The position numbers and the translations under genes are program-made. A DNA stretch of 64,000 bases. Origin: Paenibacillus jilunlii (lineage in GTDB: Bacteria > Bacillota > Bacilli > Paenibacillales > Paenibacillaceae). The DNA lies in NCBI RefSeq assembly GCF_900102965.1, contig NZ_FNGM01000010.1, positions 124,001 to 188,000 of the forward strand, read 5' to 3'. Shown in pieces: positions 1 to 8,611 of this stretch (position 1 is the first letter of the stretch; each line of letters opens with the position of its first letter). The notes under the pieces were generated by a model. That model worked only from the letters and a program-made list of their open reading frames with translations, did no database searches and was not told where the DNA came from.

Positions 1-281
1 ACAAGCACATCGGAACTCCGCATGAAGTGCTGAAAGAAGGACAAGAGGTACAGGTTAAGGTTCTGGACTTCAATCCATCCGAGAAGCGCGTAAGCTTGAG
101 CATCAAGGAAACCGAAGAAGCTCCTGCACAAGCAGCTAGACCAGAACGCAGCAACAACAGAGACAGAGCACCAAAAGAAGTGCTGAACAACCCTAACGTG
201 TCGCTCAGCAATGAAGGACTCAGCTTTACGCTGGCTGAACGTTTCGGCGACAAGCTGGACAAATTCAAGGGCAATAACTAA
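1..281 (+). CDS. S1-domain RNA-binding protein (30S ribosomal protein S1 homolog), 3' end only
   Basis: The reading frame is open from base 3, so the 5' part of the gene lies outside the window. The visible 92 residues begin with the end of an S1/OB-fold repeat (GTPHEVLKEGQEVQVKVLDF, then a KRVSLSIKE strand). A charged tail rich in Ala, Pro, Arg and Asn follows and ends in KFKGNN. S1 domains bind single-stranded RNA, and Firmicute proteins of this type (YpfD-like) are ribosomal-protein S1 relatives. Its place directly before der matches the Bacillus ypfD-der order. A perfect hairpin terminator follows. Confidence 0.85.
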   Translation, partial: KHIGTPHEVLKEGQEVQVKVLDFNPSEKRVSLSIKETEEAPAQAARPERSNNRDRAPKEVLNNPNVSLSNEGLSFTLAERFGDKLDKFKGNN

Positions 282-315
282 TCCCTTAGTATTTCCGCTC
301 ATATACGGGTATAGT

Positions 316-356
316 AATCGGCGAACCCTCGATACGGGGGTTCGCCGATTGTATTT
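316..356 (+). terminator. Intrinsic terminator after the S1-domain gene
   Basis: A perfect 13-bp stem (316-328 with 338-350) is followed by a modest T-rich stretch (gtatttta). It separates the S1-domain gene from der. Confidence 0.8.
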
Positions 357-467
357 TACGGACCCGCTCCGGGCGGGAACAGCGGGATGGACCAAGCGTA
401 AGGGTGTTAGCCAATTGAATGGTTTTTTGCTATGATGAGTAGCGTAAGGAAGACAGGAGGAATGAAT

Positions 468-1793
468 ATGGCAAGACCCGTTGTGGCCATCGTCGGAAGG
501 CCTAACGTCGGTAAATCGACGATATTTAACAGGCTGATTGGCGATAGATTGGCCATCGTAGAAGATAAACCGGGGATAACACGTGACCGGATTTACGGCG
601 TTTCCGATTGGAACGGCAAATCCTTCAGTGTCATCGATACCGGAGGCATTGAAATTGACGGTGAAGATGCTATTCTGAAGTCCATCCGCGTCCAGGCGGA
701 GCTGGCGATTGAAGAAGCGGATGTCATCGTCTTTATGTGCGAGGCCAAAAGCGGGCTGACCAATGCGGATGAAGAGGTAGCGCAAATTCTGTTCCGCTCA
801 GGCAAGCCGATTGTTCTTGCGATCAATAAAGTCGACAACATGAAGCGTACAGAGGATATTTATGAATTCTACAGCCTTGGCATTGGCGATCCTATCGGGA
901 TATCCGGCAGCCATGGCACAGGGATTGGCGATCTGCTGGATGCGGTTACCGAGCGTCTGCCGGAGCCTGTGGAAGAGGAATATGATGAAGATGTCATTCG
1001 CGTGGCTTTGATCGGCCGTCCGAATGTAGGCAAATCCTCCCTGGTCAATGCCATTTTGGGCGAGGAACGTGTAATTGTCAGTGATGTCGCCGGTACTACC
1101 CGGGACGCTATTGATACGCCTTTTGAACGGGATGGGCAGAGATATGTGCTGATCGATACTGCCGGTATGCGCAAACGCGGCAAGGTATATGAGACTACAG
1201 AGAAATACAGCGTAATGCGGGCGATGCGTGCGATTGAGAGAGCCGATGTTGTGCTCGTCGTCATCAACGGCGAGGAAGGCATTATCGACCAGGACAAGCA
1301 TATCGCCGGCTATGCCCACGATGCGGGCAAGGCTTCCATATTTGTGGTCAACAAATGGGATGTTGTCGAGAAGGATGACAAGACTATGCAGAACTTCGAG
1401 AACACGATCCGCGACCACTTTCTGTTTATGACCTATGCACCGGTCGTCTTCTTGTCTGCGCTCACTAAGCAGCGTCTGCAGAAGCTGCTGCCGGTAGTTC
1501 AGCATGTAGCCCAGCAGCATGCACTGCGGATTACGACGCATCTGGTGAATGATGTGGTCTCCGATGCTGTCGCCATCAATCCTCCGCCAACGGATAAAGG
1601 CCGGCGCCTGCGCATCAACTACGTGACACAGGTAGCCGTGAAACCGCCGACGATTGTGGTGTTTGTCAATGATCCTTCGCTGATGCACTTCTCCTATGAA
1701 CGGTATCTGGAGAACAAGATCCGCGCAGCGTTCAATTTTGAAGGTACACCGATCCGTCTCTTTACGCGGCGCAAATCCGAGAACGAAGGTTAG
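468..1793 (+). CDS. der: Ribosome-associated GTPase Der (EngA)
   Basis: Essential tandem GTPase for 50S ribosomal subunit assembly, cytoplasmic. The protein has 441 residues, the usual family length. Two G domains are visible: a first P-loop GRPNVGKS near residues 10-17 with DTGG and NKVD, and a second GRPNVGKS near residues 182-189 with DTAG and NKWD. A C-terminal KH-like domain follows. The start at 468 was chosen because an AGGAGG lies 7 nt upstream; the in-frame ATGs at 432, 435 and 462 have no properly spaced ribosome binding site. plsY follows after 11 nt, so der, plsY and gpsA are probably cotranscribed. Confidence 0.97.
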   Translation: MARPVVAIVGRPNVGKSTIFNRLIGDRLAIVEDKPGITRDRIYGVSDWNGKSFSVIDTGGIEIDGEDAILKSIRVQAELAIEEADVIVFMCEAKSGLTNADEEVAQILFRSGKPIVLAINKVDNMKRTEDIYEFYSLGIGDPIGISGSHGTGIGDLLDAVTERLPEPVEEEYDEDVIRVALIGRPNVGKSSLVNAILGEERVIVSDVAGTTRDAIDTPFERDGQRYVLIDTAGMRKRGKVYETTEKYSVMRAMRAIERADVVLVVINGEEGIIDQDKHIAGYAHDAGKASIFVVNKWDVVEKDDKTMQNFENTIRDHFLFMTYAPVVFLSALTKQRLQKLLPVVQHVAQQHALRITTHLVNDVVSDAVAINPPPTDKGRRLRINYVTQVAVKPPTIVVFVNDPSLMHFSYERYLENKIRAAFNFEGTPIRLFTRRKSENEG

Positions 1794-1804
1794 GGGAGAA
1801 GACT

Positions 1805-2422
1805 GTGGCGTTTGAACTTCTGGTTATCGTTGTAAGCTATCTGCTTGGTTCCGTCAGCTTCAGTGTACTGCTGGTACGGATGCTCAAGGGTGTTGATATC
1901 CGGCAGTATGGAAGCGGAAATGCGGGAGCTACCAACACCCTGCGTGTCATGGGGAAAGGCCCGGCGATTCTGGTGCTGGTTCTGGACGTGCTGAAGGGAA
2001 TTGCTGCGGTGTGGCTCGGTACCTGGGCCGGCGGCTGGGGAACGTGGGTTGCTGTTGCCTGCGGGATTGCCGCTATTATTGGGCACAATTGGCCGCTCTA
2101 CTTCCACTTTCGCGGCGGAAAAGGGATCGCAACCACTATTGGCGTTATGGCTACGCTTGCGTTTTGGCCTGCGCTGATCGCCGGCATTATTGCCATCGCG
2201 TCAATTGTCATCACAAAGTATGTATCCCTAGGCTCACTGCTGTTCGTCGCGCTGACTCCGGTGTTTTTAATTTTCACCGGGTTTACTGCTCCAGAGTTGT
2301 GGGGCAGTCTAATTATTGCCGTCTTCGCTTTCTGGCGGCACCGGAGCAATATCGTGAAGATCAGCCAGGGGCGGGAGAATAAAATCGGCTCCAAAGTCAA
2401 GGAGGGGAACCGCGTTGTCTGA
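1805..2422 (+). CDS. plsY: Glycerol-3-phosphate acyltransferase PlsY
   Basis: Integral membrane enzyme that transfers an acyl group from acyl-phosphate to glycerol-3-phosphate, the first step of phosphatidic acid synthesis. It has 205 residues and a GTG start after GGGGAGAAG. The three family motifs are visible: GSGNAGATN near residue 37, HNWPLYFHFRGGKG near residue 98, and FWRHRSNI...GRENKIGSK at the C terminus, with hydrophobic segments between them. It overlaps gpsA by 8 nt, which links acyl transfer to the enzyme that makes its glycerol-3-phosphate substrate. Confidence 0.96.
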   Translation: MAFELLVIVVSYLLGSVSFSVLLVRMLKGVDIRQYGSGNAGATNTLRVMGKGPAILVLVLDVLKGIAAVWLGTWAGGWGTWVAVACGIAAIIGHNWPLYFHFRGGKGIATTIGVMATLAFWPALIAGIIAIASIVITKYVSLGSLLFVALTPVFLIFTGFTAPELWGSLIIAVFAFWRHRSNIVKISQGRENKIGSKVKEGNRVV

Positions 2423-3455
2423 TAAAGTAACCGTGCTGGTCGCGGGCAGTTGGGGAACTGCGCTGGCATCTGTGCTGGCGGCTAACCACTCGGAAGTTTA
2501 TCTGTGGACACGGAAACCCGAACAAGCGGCCGAAATCAACAGCTCCCATACGAATCAGCATTTCCTGCCCGGCATAACGCTGCCGTCGAATATTATTGCA
2601 ACTACAGATATAGAGACTGCCGTCAAGGATTCCAAGGCAGTTGTTATTGTTGCGCCTTCCTCTGCCATGCGGCAGGTTGCCGGTGCTTTGAAGCCTTATT
2701 GGAAGGAAGGGATGCTCTGCATTCATGCCACCAAGGGGTTTGAGACCGAAACGATGAAACGGATGTCGACCGTTATTTCTGAGGAGCTGGGCTGCACCGA
2801 AGGGGAAATTGTGGTGCTGTCCGGACCAAGCCATGCGGAAGAAGTAGTCCGTCTATGTCCGACCACAGTGGTGGTGGCTTCGGCAGATGAACAGCGCGCA
2901 GCCGCTGCGCAGGAGCTGTTCATCAACAATGATTTCCGCGTATATACGAACCGCGACCAGGTGGGCGTGGAGCTCGCCGGAGCGCTCAAGAATATCATTG
3001 CATTGGGTGCCGGGCTGTCGGATGGCCTGGGTTTCGGAGATAATGCCAAGGCAGCGCTGCTTACCCGCGGGCTTGCCGAAATTTCACGCGTTGGCGTGGA
3101 GCTTGGCGCCAATCCGCTTACCTTCTCCGGCCTTGCCGGACTGGGGGACCTGGTGGTCACGGCAACCAGCAAGCACAGCCGCAACTGGCGGGCTGGCTCG
3201 ATGCTGGGCCAGGGCAAACCTTTGGCTGAGGTGCTGGAGTCGATGGGAATGGTGGTTGAAGGCATCCGGACTACGAAAGCCGCCTATGCGATTTCGCTTA
3301 ATCTTAATGTGCAGATGCCAATCACTGATCAAATTTATCATGTGCTGTTCCAGGGCAGAACTCCGCGCAGTGCGGTAGAGGCCTTAATGGGACGGGACCG
3401 CAAGACGGAGATGGAGGCCATTTCCCAGGAGACCTGGGAGCAATGGCATTCCTGA
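2415..3455 (+). CDS. gpsA: Glycerol-3-phosphate dehydrogenase [NAD(P)+]
   Basis: Reduces dihydroxyacetone phosphate to glycerol-3-phosphate for phospholipid synthesis. It has 346 residues. The TTG start overlaps the plsY end and is preceded by AAGGAGGGGA. The N-terminal Rossmann segment reads VLVAGSWGTALA, so the first Gly of the usual GAGSWG dinucleotide motif is Val. The catalytic region is intact: GPSHAEEV, the GALKNIIALGAGL lysine motif, GLAGLGDL and NWRAGSMLGQG. The next gene is a sporulation gene after a 67-nt gap. Confidence 0.96.
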   Translation: MSDKVTVLVAGSWGTALASVLAANHSEVYLWTRKPEQAAEINSSHTNQHFLPGITLPSNIIATTDIETAVKDSKAVVIVAPSSAMRQVAGALKPYWKEGMLCIHATKGFETETMKRMSTVISEELGCTEGEIVVLSGPSHAEEVVRLCPTTVVVASADEQRAAAAQELFINNDFRVYTNRDQVGVELAGALKNIIALGAGLSDGLGFGDNAKAALLTRGLAEISRVGVELGANPLTFSGLAGLGDLVVTATSKHSRNWRAGSMLGQGKPLAEVLESMGMVVEGIRTTKAAYAISLNLNVQMPITDQIYHVLFQGRTPRSAVEALMGRDRKTEMEAISQETWEQWHS

Positions 3456-3522
3456 TAAACGTTCACCTTTTGCCGGAAATTCTCATATGTTGTAATGGGG
3501 ATTGACGGAGGAGGGATGATAA

Positions 3523-3798
3523 GTGAGCAGAGATTTTTCCAAGGATGCATTGAACGCCATTAACAAAAAGGCGGGCAAGAACATTACGGAAGGCGCCGTC
3601 AAAAAGCTGGCCAGTACGGTCAAGCCGGGTACAACGCAGAATGAAGCCCAGCTCCGCCAGTTGATCAAGCAGGTGTCAGCAATGGCTAAGGTGCCGGTTA
3701 GTGAAGCTACTGTGCAGGAAATTATTAACGCAGTCAAAAAAGGCGGCGCAAATTCAGGCACAATGGAGTCTTTAATGAAAATGATGATGAAAAAATAA
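3523..3798 (+). CDS. spoVIF: Stage VI sporulation protein F (SpoVIF)
   Basis: Small basic protein of 91 residues with an N-terminal FSKDALNAINKKAGKNITE segment and a Lys- and Met-rich C terminus (MMKMMMKK-like). These match my memory of the SpoVIF family, needed for late spore maturation and coat resistance in Bacillus. The GTG start follows a strong GGAGGAGGG. It lies alone between gpsA and a long terminator. Family assignment rests on recall of the short consensus, so confidence is good but not complete. Confidence 0.8.
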   Translation: MSRDFSKDALNAINKKAGKNITEGAVKKLASTVKPGTTQNEAQLRQLIKQVSAMAKVPVSEATVQEIINAVKKGGANSGTMESLMKMMMKK

Positions 3799-3818
3799 GT
3801 CAGGGCTTCACGAAGTAA

Positions 3819-3868
3819 AGAGCAGCAATCCGGAATCCACCCAGATTCCGGATTGCTGCTCTTTTTTT
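3819..3868 (+). terminator. Strong intrinsic terminator after spoVIF
   Basis: A 19-bp perfect stem (3819-3837 with 3844-3862) has a 6-nt loop and runs directly into seven Ts. Confidence 0.95.
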
Positions 3869-4010
3869 AAATATAATTTATATGCTTCACGCAATAAATG
3901 TTCCTTATATTTCTCGCTGAAACGCTACCGTCCTGTAAAAGGACGGCGTAGCCGTATCCACTTGCGGTGGGTTCCAAACATTTCAACTTGCAGAAATGGA
4001 TAGAGTTTCA

Positions 4011-4019
4011 TGTTATAAT
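4011..4019 (+). promoter_or_regulatory. Extended -10 promoter candidate before the DUF2768 gene
   Basis: TGtTATAAT (TG at 4011-4012, TATAAT at 4014-4019) lies 40 nt before the ATG of the small membrane protein. No convincing -35 hexamer was found. A small GC-rich hairpin (cgtcc/ggacg with ctac/gtag flanks, near 3926-3951) lies upstream. Confidence 0.45.
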
Positions 4020-4058
4020 ATTCGCAATCCGAAATTAGCCGAATAGGGGGCGCAGCGC

Positions 4059-4238
4059 ATGGACCCGATGACAAAGATGTGGTTATCCCTGGTCGCAATC
4101 CTGATTATGGGACTATCCGTGTTTCTGATTACCTTTGCCCGCAGTAAAACCAAAGGCCTGTTAAGGGGCATTTTGTCTGTGATCGCTTTTGTGATTATGC
4201 TAATCGGCTTGCTAGGCGGAGCTGCTTCGATTATGTAA
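4059..4238 (+). CDS. Small two-helix membrane protein (DUF2768-like)
   Basis: A 59-residue protein read directly from the sequence. It starts MDPMTKMWLSLVAILIMGLS and ends LLGGAASIM. Two hydrophobic helices, roughly residues 7-25 and 38-57, flank a basic turn with RSKTKG. Length and layout match DUF2768, a small Bacillales membrane protein found in the gpsA-spoIVA neighbourhood; its function is unknown. A GGGGGCG stretch lies about 9 nt upstream of the ATG, and an extended -10 promoter candidate lies upstream of that. Confidence 0.75.
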   Translation: MDPMTKMWLSLVAILIMGLSVFLITFARSKTKGLLRGILSVIAFVIMLIGLLGGAASIM

Positions 4239-4312
4239 GCATTTACATTCATTCAGTCAGAAGTATTTCTGGAAGAAGCGCTGGACTTTTTCAGGAATGG
4301 AGTGTGTGGGGT

Positions 4313-4930
4313 ATGGTTTTAGCCGGGGTACCGGAACCACTTGTTACTGTACTTGGGGAATTGACGGAAAAGTTAAGCTTGCCATGGCTGGAGCAGCCGC
4401 CGGCATGGATGCTGGGAGGGAGCTGCGGGCTGCTGCTTCATGGGGTGACGCTGGACGCTGCTCCACATGACATTGACCTGTATGCGGATATTAAGGATGC
4501 CAGGCGCCTCCATGACGTGCTTAGCGGGTATACCGTAAGCGGGCCGGAGGAAGATTACAGCGGAGGCTGTTTTTCGCTGCGCAGCTGTTATTCCCTGGGG
4601 AATACCAGTATTGAATTGATAGGCGGATTTGAGATTGGACATGGCTCCTGGCAGTACTCAGTGAACATCCAGCGGCTGCTGGCTTATGCACCTGTGCAGG
4701 ATTTTACAGGAATTGGCCTGCTGCGGCTGATGCCTGCGTCACATGAGCTGATATTCAACATCCTGCGCGGCAGGGCTGAACGCTGTGCAAGCATCGCAGC
4801 ATACCTGAGACAAGATCTGTCCGCCCACCTGCCGTTGCTGCAAAGCCTGATTCTGGATAACGGATTGGATCTGTCCTTCCAGATGAAACTGAATCAACTG
4901 CTTGGAGTCCGCCCATTAATTGAAACATAA
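4313..4930 (+). CDS. Predicted nucleotidyltransferase-fold protein, function unknown
   Basis: I do not recognise a named family. The N-terminal third contains a GGS-x-GLLLHG segment followed by HDIDLYAD, the Gly-Gly-Ser and Asp-x-Asp pattern of minimal nucleotidyltransferase domains (MNT/AbiEii type). The rest is leucine-rich and helical, with no clear second domain. It has 205 residues from the ATG at 4313; a GTG at 4304 is possible but sits too close to the GGAATGGAG ribosome binding site. It is followed 27 nt later by a ferredoxin gene, so the two may be cotranscribed. A substrate cannot be named. Confidence 0.6.
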   Translation: MVLAGVPEPLVTVLGELTEKLSLPWLEQPPAWMLGGSCGLLLHGVTLDAAPHDIDLYADIKDARRLHDVLSGYTVSGPEEDYSGGCFSLRSCYSLGNTSIELIGGFEIGHGSWQYSVNIQRLLAYAPVQDFTGIGLLRLMPASHELIFNILRGRAERCASIAAYLRQDLSAHLPLLQSLILDNGLDLSFQMKLNQLLGVRPLIET

Positions 4931-4957
4931 CGGAATGTGAAGAAAGGAAGCTGCATC

Positions 4958-5326
4958 ATGAAACGGCAAAAGGGATGGGTTGTCACTTTTCAGCCGGAAG
5001 GACGTACAGCCGAAGTTATGCATGGGACCCTGCTGCTTGAGGCAGCCCGCAAAGCAGGGGTTGTCCTAACCACCCGCTGCGGCGGAAAGGCTGCATGTCT
5101 GATGTGTAAGGTGAAGGTTGAGGATCAGTCTGCTGCGGGTCTACGGCCGCCGGGCGATGCGGAACGGTACAAACTGGGCAGTCTCCTGGATGAAGGGTTC
5201 CGTTTGGCTTGCCAGGCCGCCGTATGGAGCAATGTGACCGTACATACTCCGGAAGACCCTCTAAAAGCAGCCGTGCGGCGCAGGCTTGAAGCGGCACGGC
5301 GCGGCGATGAAGATGAGCTATGGTAG
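4958..5326 (+). CDS. 2Fe-2S ferredoxin
   Basis: Electron-transfer protein of 122 residues. Cysteines 41, 47, 50 and 85 give the C-x5-C-x2-C ... C spacing of adrenodoxin-type [2Fe-2S] ferredoxins, within RCGGKAACLMCKV and GFRLACQA. The C-terminal end is charged (RRRLEAARRGDEDELW). The ATG at 4958 has AAAGGAAG 7 nt upstream; the upstream in-frame GTG at 4937 lacks a good site. Its redox partner is not evident from the neighbours. Confidence 0.85.
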   Translation: MKRQKGWVVTFQPEGRTAEVMHGTLLLEAARKAGVVLTTRCGGKAACLMCKVKVEDQSAAGLRPPGDAERYKLGSLLDEGFRLACQAAVWSNVTVHTPEDPLKAAVRRRLEAARRGDEDELW

Positions 5327-5365
5327 TTCTGTAGGCAACAACTTTACGAAGTGGAGGGATTCAGC

Positions 5366-6124
5366 GTGGTGAGCGGCAGAAGGCGGATGAAGAAGCTGAA
5401 GTTCAAAGGTGCAGCAGTTGTATTTATGGTATTGCTGCTCCTGGCCTCCTCTCTCTCAGGCTGCATGTACCCCGGGAAGGAGCAGCAGACAGGCAGCAGC
5501 TACCGGGAAAGCGTAAAGCGGGTACAGGAGGCCGTGGATGAATACCAGCAGCAGGAGGGGCTGCTGCCGATTATGAATGCGGACGAATCTACTCCCAGAT
5601 ATGAGAAATTTGTGATAGATCTTGGGAAGCTGCACGAAATGGGGTATCTGGATGAAATTCCGGGGGCAGCTTTTGAAAAAGGCGGCAGCGCGTATTTTCT
5701 TATCCTGGATGAAGAAACCCGTCCCTCTGTCCGGCTGATGGATATTGTTACTGTGCAGAAGGTGAATGATGTCCAGCGGCAGATCAACCGGTACAAGTCC
5801 GGGCATGGAGGGAATCTTCCAGCTGCGGATGAAATTTATCCCGGTCTTTTTACAATAGATGCCCGGCAGGCGGGAACCGGCTCCATTACCTTAAAAAGCA
5901 TATATTCCGGCCAGCCGCTGCAATTCATTATGGATAAAAACGGCACCGTATACGCGGATTACAGTCCTGATATTATGTCCGCGATCGACAAGAATGGTGT
6001 TTCCCCTGAAGCTAATCGCGATCTGCGTCTCCAACTGGAGCAGGCTTCTTATTATGTGCCTGTGAAATCCTTGCCTTATTACTGGGTAGATGGCCAGCCG
6101 GTCCCCCAGTCTCCGCAACCATAA
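5366..6124 (+). CDS. Predicted lipoprotein, YphF-like position
   Basis: Secreted lipoprotein of about 252 residues. A basic N terminus and hydrophobic helix lead into a lipobox ending SLSGC, so Cys would be lipidated after signal peptidase II cleavage. The mature part has no motif I can name. It begins with a helix containing VKRVQEAVDEYQQQEG and ends proline-rich. The start is GTG 5366 or GTG 5369, both after GGAGGGA. Its place just upstream of spoIVA corresponds to B. subtilis yphF, also a predicted lipoprotein, which suggests but does not prove homology. Confidence 0.7.
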   Translation: MVSGRRRMKKLKFKGAAVVFMVLLLLASSLSGCMYPGKEQQTGSSYRESVKRVQEAVDEYQQQEGLLPIMNADESTPRYEKFVIDLGKLHEMGYLDEIPGAAFEKGGSAYFLILDEETRPSVRLMDIVTVQKVNDVQRQINRYKSGHGGNLPAADEIYPGLFTIDARQAGTGSITLKSIYSGQPLQFIMDKNGTVYADYSPDIMSAIDKNGVSPEANRDLRLQLEQASYYVPVKSLPYYWVDGQPVPQSPQP

Positions 6125-6506
6125 AGATACACTCCAGTCCACTACCAAAAGGTAGTTCTATTCCTCTATTCACTCTCATATATTGTCTGAGAAGGCTTCC
6201 GGGCGTCGTGACGCTCTGCGGCGCGCATCAGCTGGTTTTTTTGGAAATTCCCTATTAATTTGCGCGGGTAGCGGGTCATAAATCCGTTCTGGATACATAT
6301 GATGATACTAGTCCAAATGCATGTCCGAGCATTCGGGGTTTAGCGTGGGGCAAAGATTGCTCCGCCCTGAAGTCAGCAGCTAGGCTCCCTGGCGGACAAT
6401 GTCAAGTCCGGTGGATGTCCTGCAAGGGTCAGAAAAGCCGGCGGAACGCGAAGTCGATGCTCTTCAGGCATTTTTTCTTCGGAGTAATATGAGGAGGGGA
6501 TCTCTT
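6125..6506 (+). promoter_or_regulatory. spoIVA upstream region with a possible sigma-E promoter
   Basis: A 382-nt stretch without a gene. TCATAAA (6276-6282) and CATATGAT (6296-6303), separated by 13 nt, resemble the mother-cell sigma-E consensus (KMATATT and CATACAHT), partially in both boxes. spoIVA is a sigma-E gene in B. subtilis. A hairpin with arms TCCGCC and GGCGGA spans 6361-6396. The assignment is weak because both boxes carry mismatches. Confidence 0.35.
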
Positions 6507-7985
6507 TTGGAAAAAGTGGATATTTTCAAGGACATTGCCGAGCGTACCGGCGGAGACATTTATCTTGGCGTCGTCGGCGCGGTTCGCACAGGGAAATCAA
6601 CATTCATCAAACGCTTCATGGAAACGATCGTCTTGCCGAACATTACGAGCGAGGCTGACCGGGTAAGAGCGATTGATGAGCTTCCGCAAAGCGCGGCAGG
6701 TAAAACCATCATGACGACAGAGCCGAAATTTGTGCCGAACAATGCGGTGCAGATCAAGGTGACAGAAGGGCTGGAGGTCAATGTCCGGCTGGTCGACTGT
6801 GTGGGGTACGCGGTTGAAGGTGCCAAAGGCTATGAGGACGAAAATGGTCCCCGCATGATTTCAACCCCTTGGTTTGAGGAACCGATTCCTTTCCAGGAAG
6901 CGGCGGAGATTGGCACCCGCAAGGTTATTCAAGAGCACTCCACGCTGGGTGTGGTAGTGACTACAGACGGAACAATCGCGGAAATTCCGCGGCACTCTTA
7001 TGTGGATTCCGAAGAGCGTGTAATCGCGGAACTGAAGGAGGTCGGCAAGCCATTTGTGCTTGTGATTAACTCGACCCGGCCGCGCAGCGAGGAAGCGCAG
7101 CAGCTCCGCAGCGAGCTGGCCGCCAAATATGACATTCCGGTCATGACGCTCAGTGCAGCCAACATGACTGAGGACGATGTAACCGGCGTGCTGCGTGAAG
7201 TGCTCTATGAGTTCCCGGTTCATGAGGTGAATGTGAACCTGCCGAGCTGGGTGATGGTGCTGGGAGAGAACCACTGGCTGCGCAGCAGCTACGAGAATTC
7301 GGTCCGTGATACGGTGAAGGATATCCGCCGTTTGCGTGATGTCGACCGGCTGGTGTCCCAGTTCACGGAATACGACTTCATTGAGCGGGCCGGCCTCAGC
7401 GGCATGAATATGGGCCAGGGTGTGGCAGAGATCGATCTGTATGCGCCGGAAGAGCTCTATGACCAGGTTCTGATGGAGATTGTAGGTGTTGAGATCCGCG
7501 GCAAGGATCACCTGCTGCAGCTGATGCAGGATTTCTCGCATGCCAAACGTGAATATGACCGCTTCTCTGAAGCCCTTGAAATGGTAAAAACAACCGGCTA
7601 CGGTATAGCCGCACCATCGCTTGCTGAAATGGCGCTGGATGAGCCGGAGCTGATCCGGCAGGGGTCGCGTTTTGGAGTCCGGCTGAAGGCTACTGCCCCC
7701 TCCATCCATATGATCCGGGTGGATGTTGAATCCGAGTTCTCGCCGATCATTGGCACAGAGAAGCAGAGTGAAGAACTGGTACGGTACTTGATGCAGGATT
7801 TCGAGAACGATCCGATCAAGATATGGGAATCCGATATTTTTGGCCGCTCGCTGCATTCTATAGTGAGGGAAGGTATCCAGGGCAAAATCGCCATGATGCC
7901 GGATAACGCCCGCTATAAGCTGCAGGAAACGCTGGGCCGGATTATCAATGAAGGCTCCGGCGGACTGATTGCTATCATTCTGTAA
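6507..7985 (+). CDS. spoIVA: Stage IV sporulation protein A, spore coat ATPase
   Basis: Mother-cell ATPase that polymerises on the forespore surface and forms the base layer on which the coat assembles. The Walker A motif GAVRTGKS is at residues 24-31, then a DCVGY switch-like segment, and a conserved hydrophobic C terminus GGLIAIIL that anchors it to the forespore membrane. The start is TTG 6507: it has GAGGAGGGGA 6 nt upstream, the protein then begins MEKVDIFKDIAERTGGDIYL, and the length is exactly 492 residues as in B. subtilis. The in-frame GTG at 6399 would add 36 unconserved residues. Confidence 0.98.
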   Translation: MEKVDIFKDIAERTGGDIYLGVVGAVRTGKSTFIKRFMETIVLPNITSEADRVRAIDELPQSAAGKTIMTTEPKFVPNNAVQIKVTEGLEVNVRLVDCVGYAVEGAKGYEDENGPRMISTPWFEEPIPFQEAAEIGTRKVIQEHSTLGVVVTTDGTIAEIPRHSYVDSEERVIAELKEVGKPFVLVINSTRPRSEEAQQLRSELAAKYDIPVMTLSAANMTEDDVTGVLREVLYEFPVHEVNVNLPSWVMVLGENHWLRSSYENSVRDTVKDIRRLRDVDRLVSQFTEYDFIERAGLSGMNMGQGVAEIDLYAPEELYDQVLMEIVGVEIRGKDHLLQLMQDFSHAKREYDRFSEALEMVKTTGYGIAAPSLAEMALDEPELIRQGSRFGVRLKATAPSIHMIRVDVESEFSPIIGTEKQSEELVRYLMQDFENDPIKIWESDIFGRSLHSIVREGIQGKIAMMPDNARYKLQETLGRIINEGSGGLIAIIL

Positions 7986-8008
7986 CTAAGCCTGGGGTAT
8001 TAAGAGAG

Positions 8009-8036
8009 CAGAGCGGAAGAATTCCGCTCTGTTTTT
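8009..8036 (+). terminator. Intrinsic terminator after spoIVA
   Basis: A 10-bp stem cagagcggaa / ttccgctctg with a 3-nt loop is followed by five Ts. Confidence 0.9.
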
Positions 8037-8206
8037 GCTATGAACGGAGCCCCGTATCGTGCATATTTCGGCCAAAAGTGCTACTTTCTGCTCCTTTTTT
8101 GAGGAACGCCTTGAAATTATGGATGGGCTGTATTACTATAAGTTTGTTGCGCTTCTAGGTAGAAGGGCGCCAGTATCTAGTAAAAAACGGGATTATCACG
8201 TATATT

Positions 8207-8234
8207 TTGCGTTTAAACGGAAACAGTGTATGAT
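8207..8234 (+). promoter_or_regulatory. Sigma-A promoter of the HU gene
   Basis: TTGCGT (8207-8212), 16 nt, then TATGAT (8229-8234) preceded by TG. It lies about 30 nt upstream of the hbs start codon. Confidence 0.65.
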
Positions 8235-8265
8235 ACCGGAAATTTGCCCAGGGAGGTGAGAAGAC

Positions 8266-8538
8266 ATGAATAAATCAGATTTGATCAACGTGGTGACAGA
8301 AGCAACTGAACTTCCCAAGAAAGATGCTACTAAAGCGGTAGATGCCGTTTTCGAAGCGATCACAGGTGCTCTGCAAAACGGAGATAAAGTCCAGCTGGTA
8401 GGATTCGGAAACTTTGAAGTGCGCGAACGTTCCGCACGCAAAGGCCGCAACCCGCAAACTGGTGAAGAAATCGAAATTCCTTCGAGCAAGGTACCGGCGT
8501 TCAAACCGGGTAAAGCTCTGAAAGACGGAATCAAATAG
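8266..8538 (+). CDS. hbs: DNA-binding protein HU
   Basis: Histone-like nucleoid protein of 90 residues. It starts MNKSDLINVVTEATELPKKD and carries the HU signature GFGNFEVRERSARKGRNPQT followed by the arm segment and the C-terminal FKPGKALKDGIK. HU dimers bend and compact DNA. The ATG has GGAGGTGAGA upstream, a sigma-A-like promoter at 8207-8234 and its own terminator. In B. subtilis, hbs also lies just after spoIVA and before mtrAB. Confidence 0.98.
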   Translation: MNKSDLINVVTEATELPKKDATKAVDAVFEAITGALQNGDKVQLVGFGNFEVRERSARKGRNPQTGEEIEIPSSKVPAFKPGKALKDGIK

Positions 8539-8581
8539 AGATTTCTACATATCTATCCCATAGTCTTTCTGAGTAACAATG

Positions 8582-8611
8582 ATGCCGCCCTCCAAGGCGG
8601 CATTTGTTGTT
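8582..8611 (+). terminator. Intrinsic terminator after hbs
   Basis: An 8-bp stem atgccgcc / ggcggcat is followed by a TTGTTGTTG tract. Confidence 0.75.

Noticed and set aside
798..1688. A 296-residue minus-strand open frame antisense to der
   Set aside because: Der occupies the plus strand with full motifs; the antisense product is His- and Arg-rich with no family pattern.
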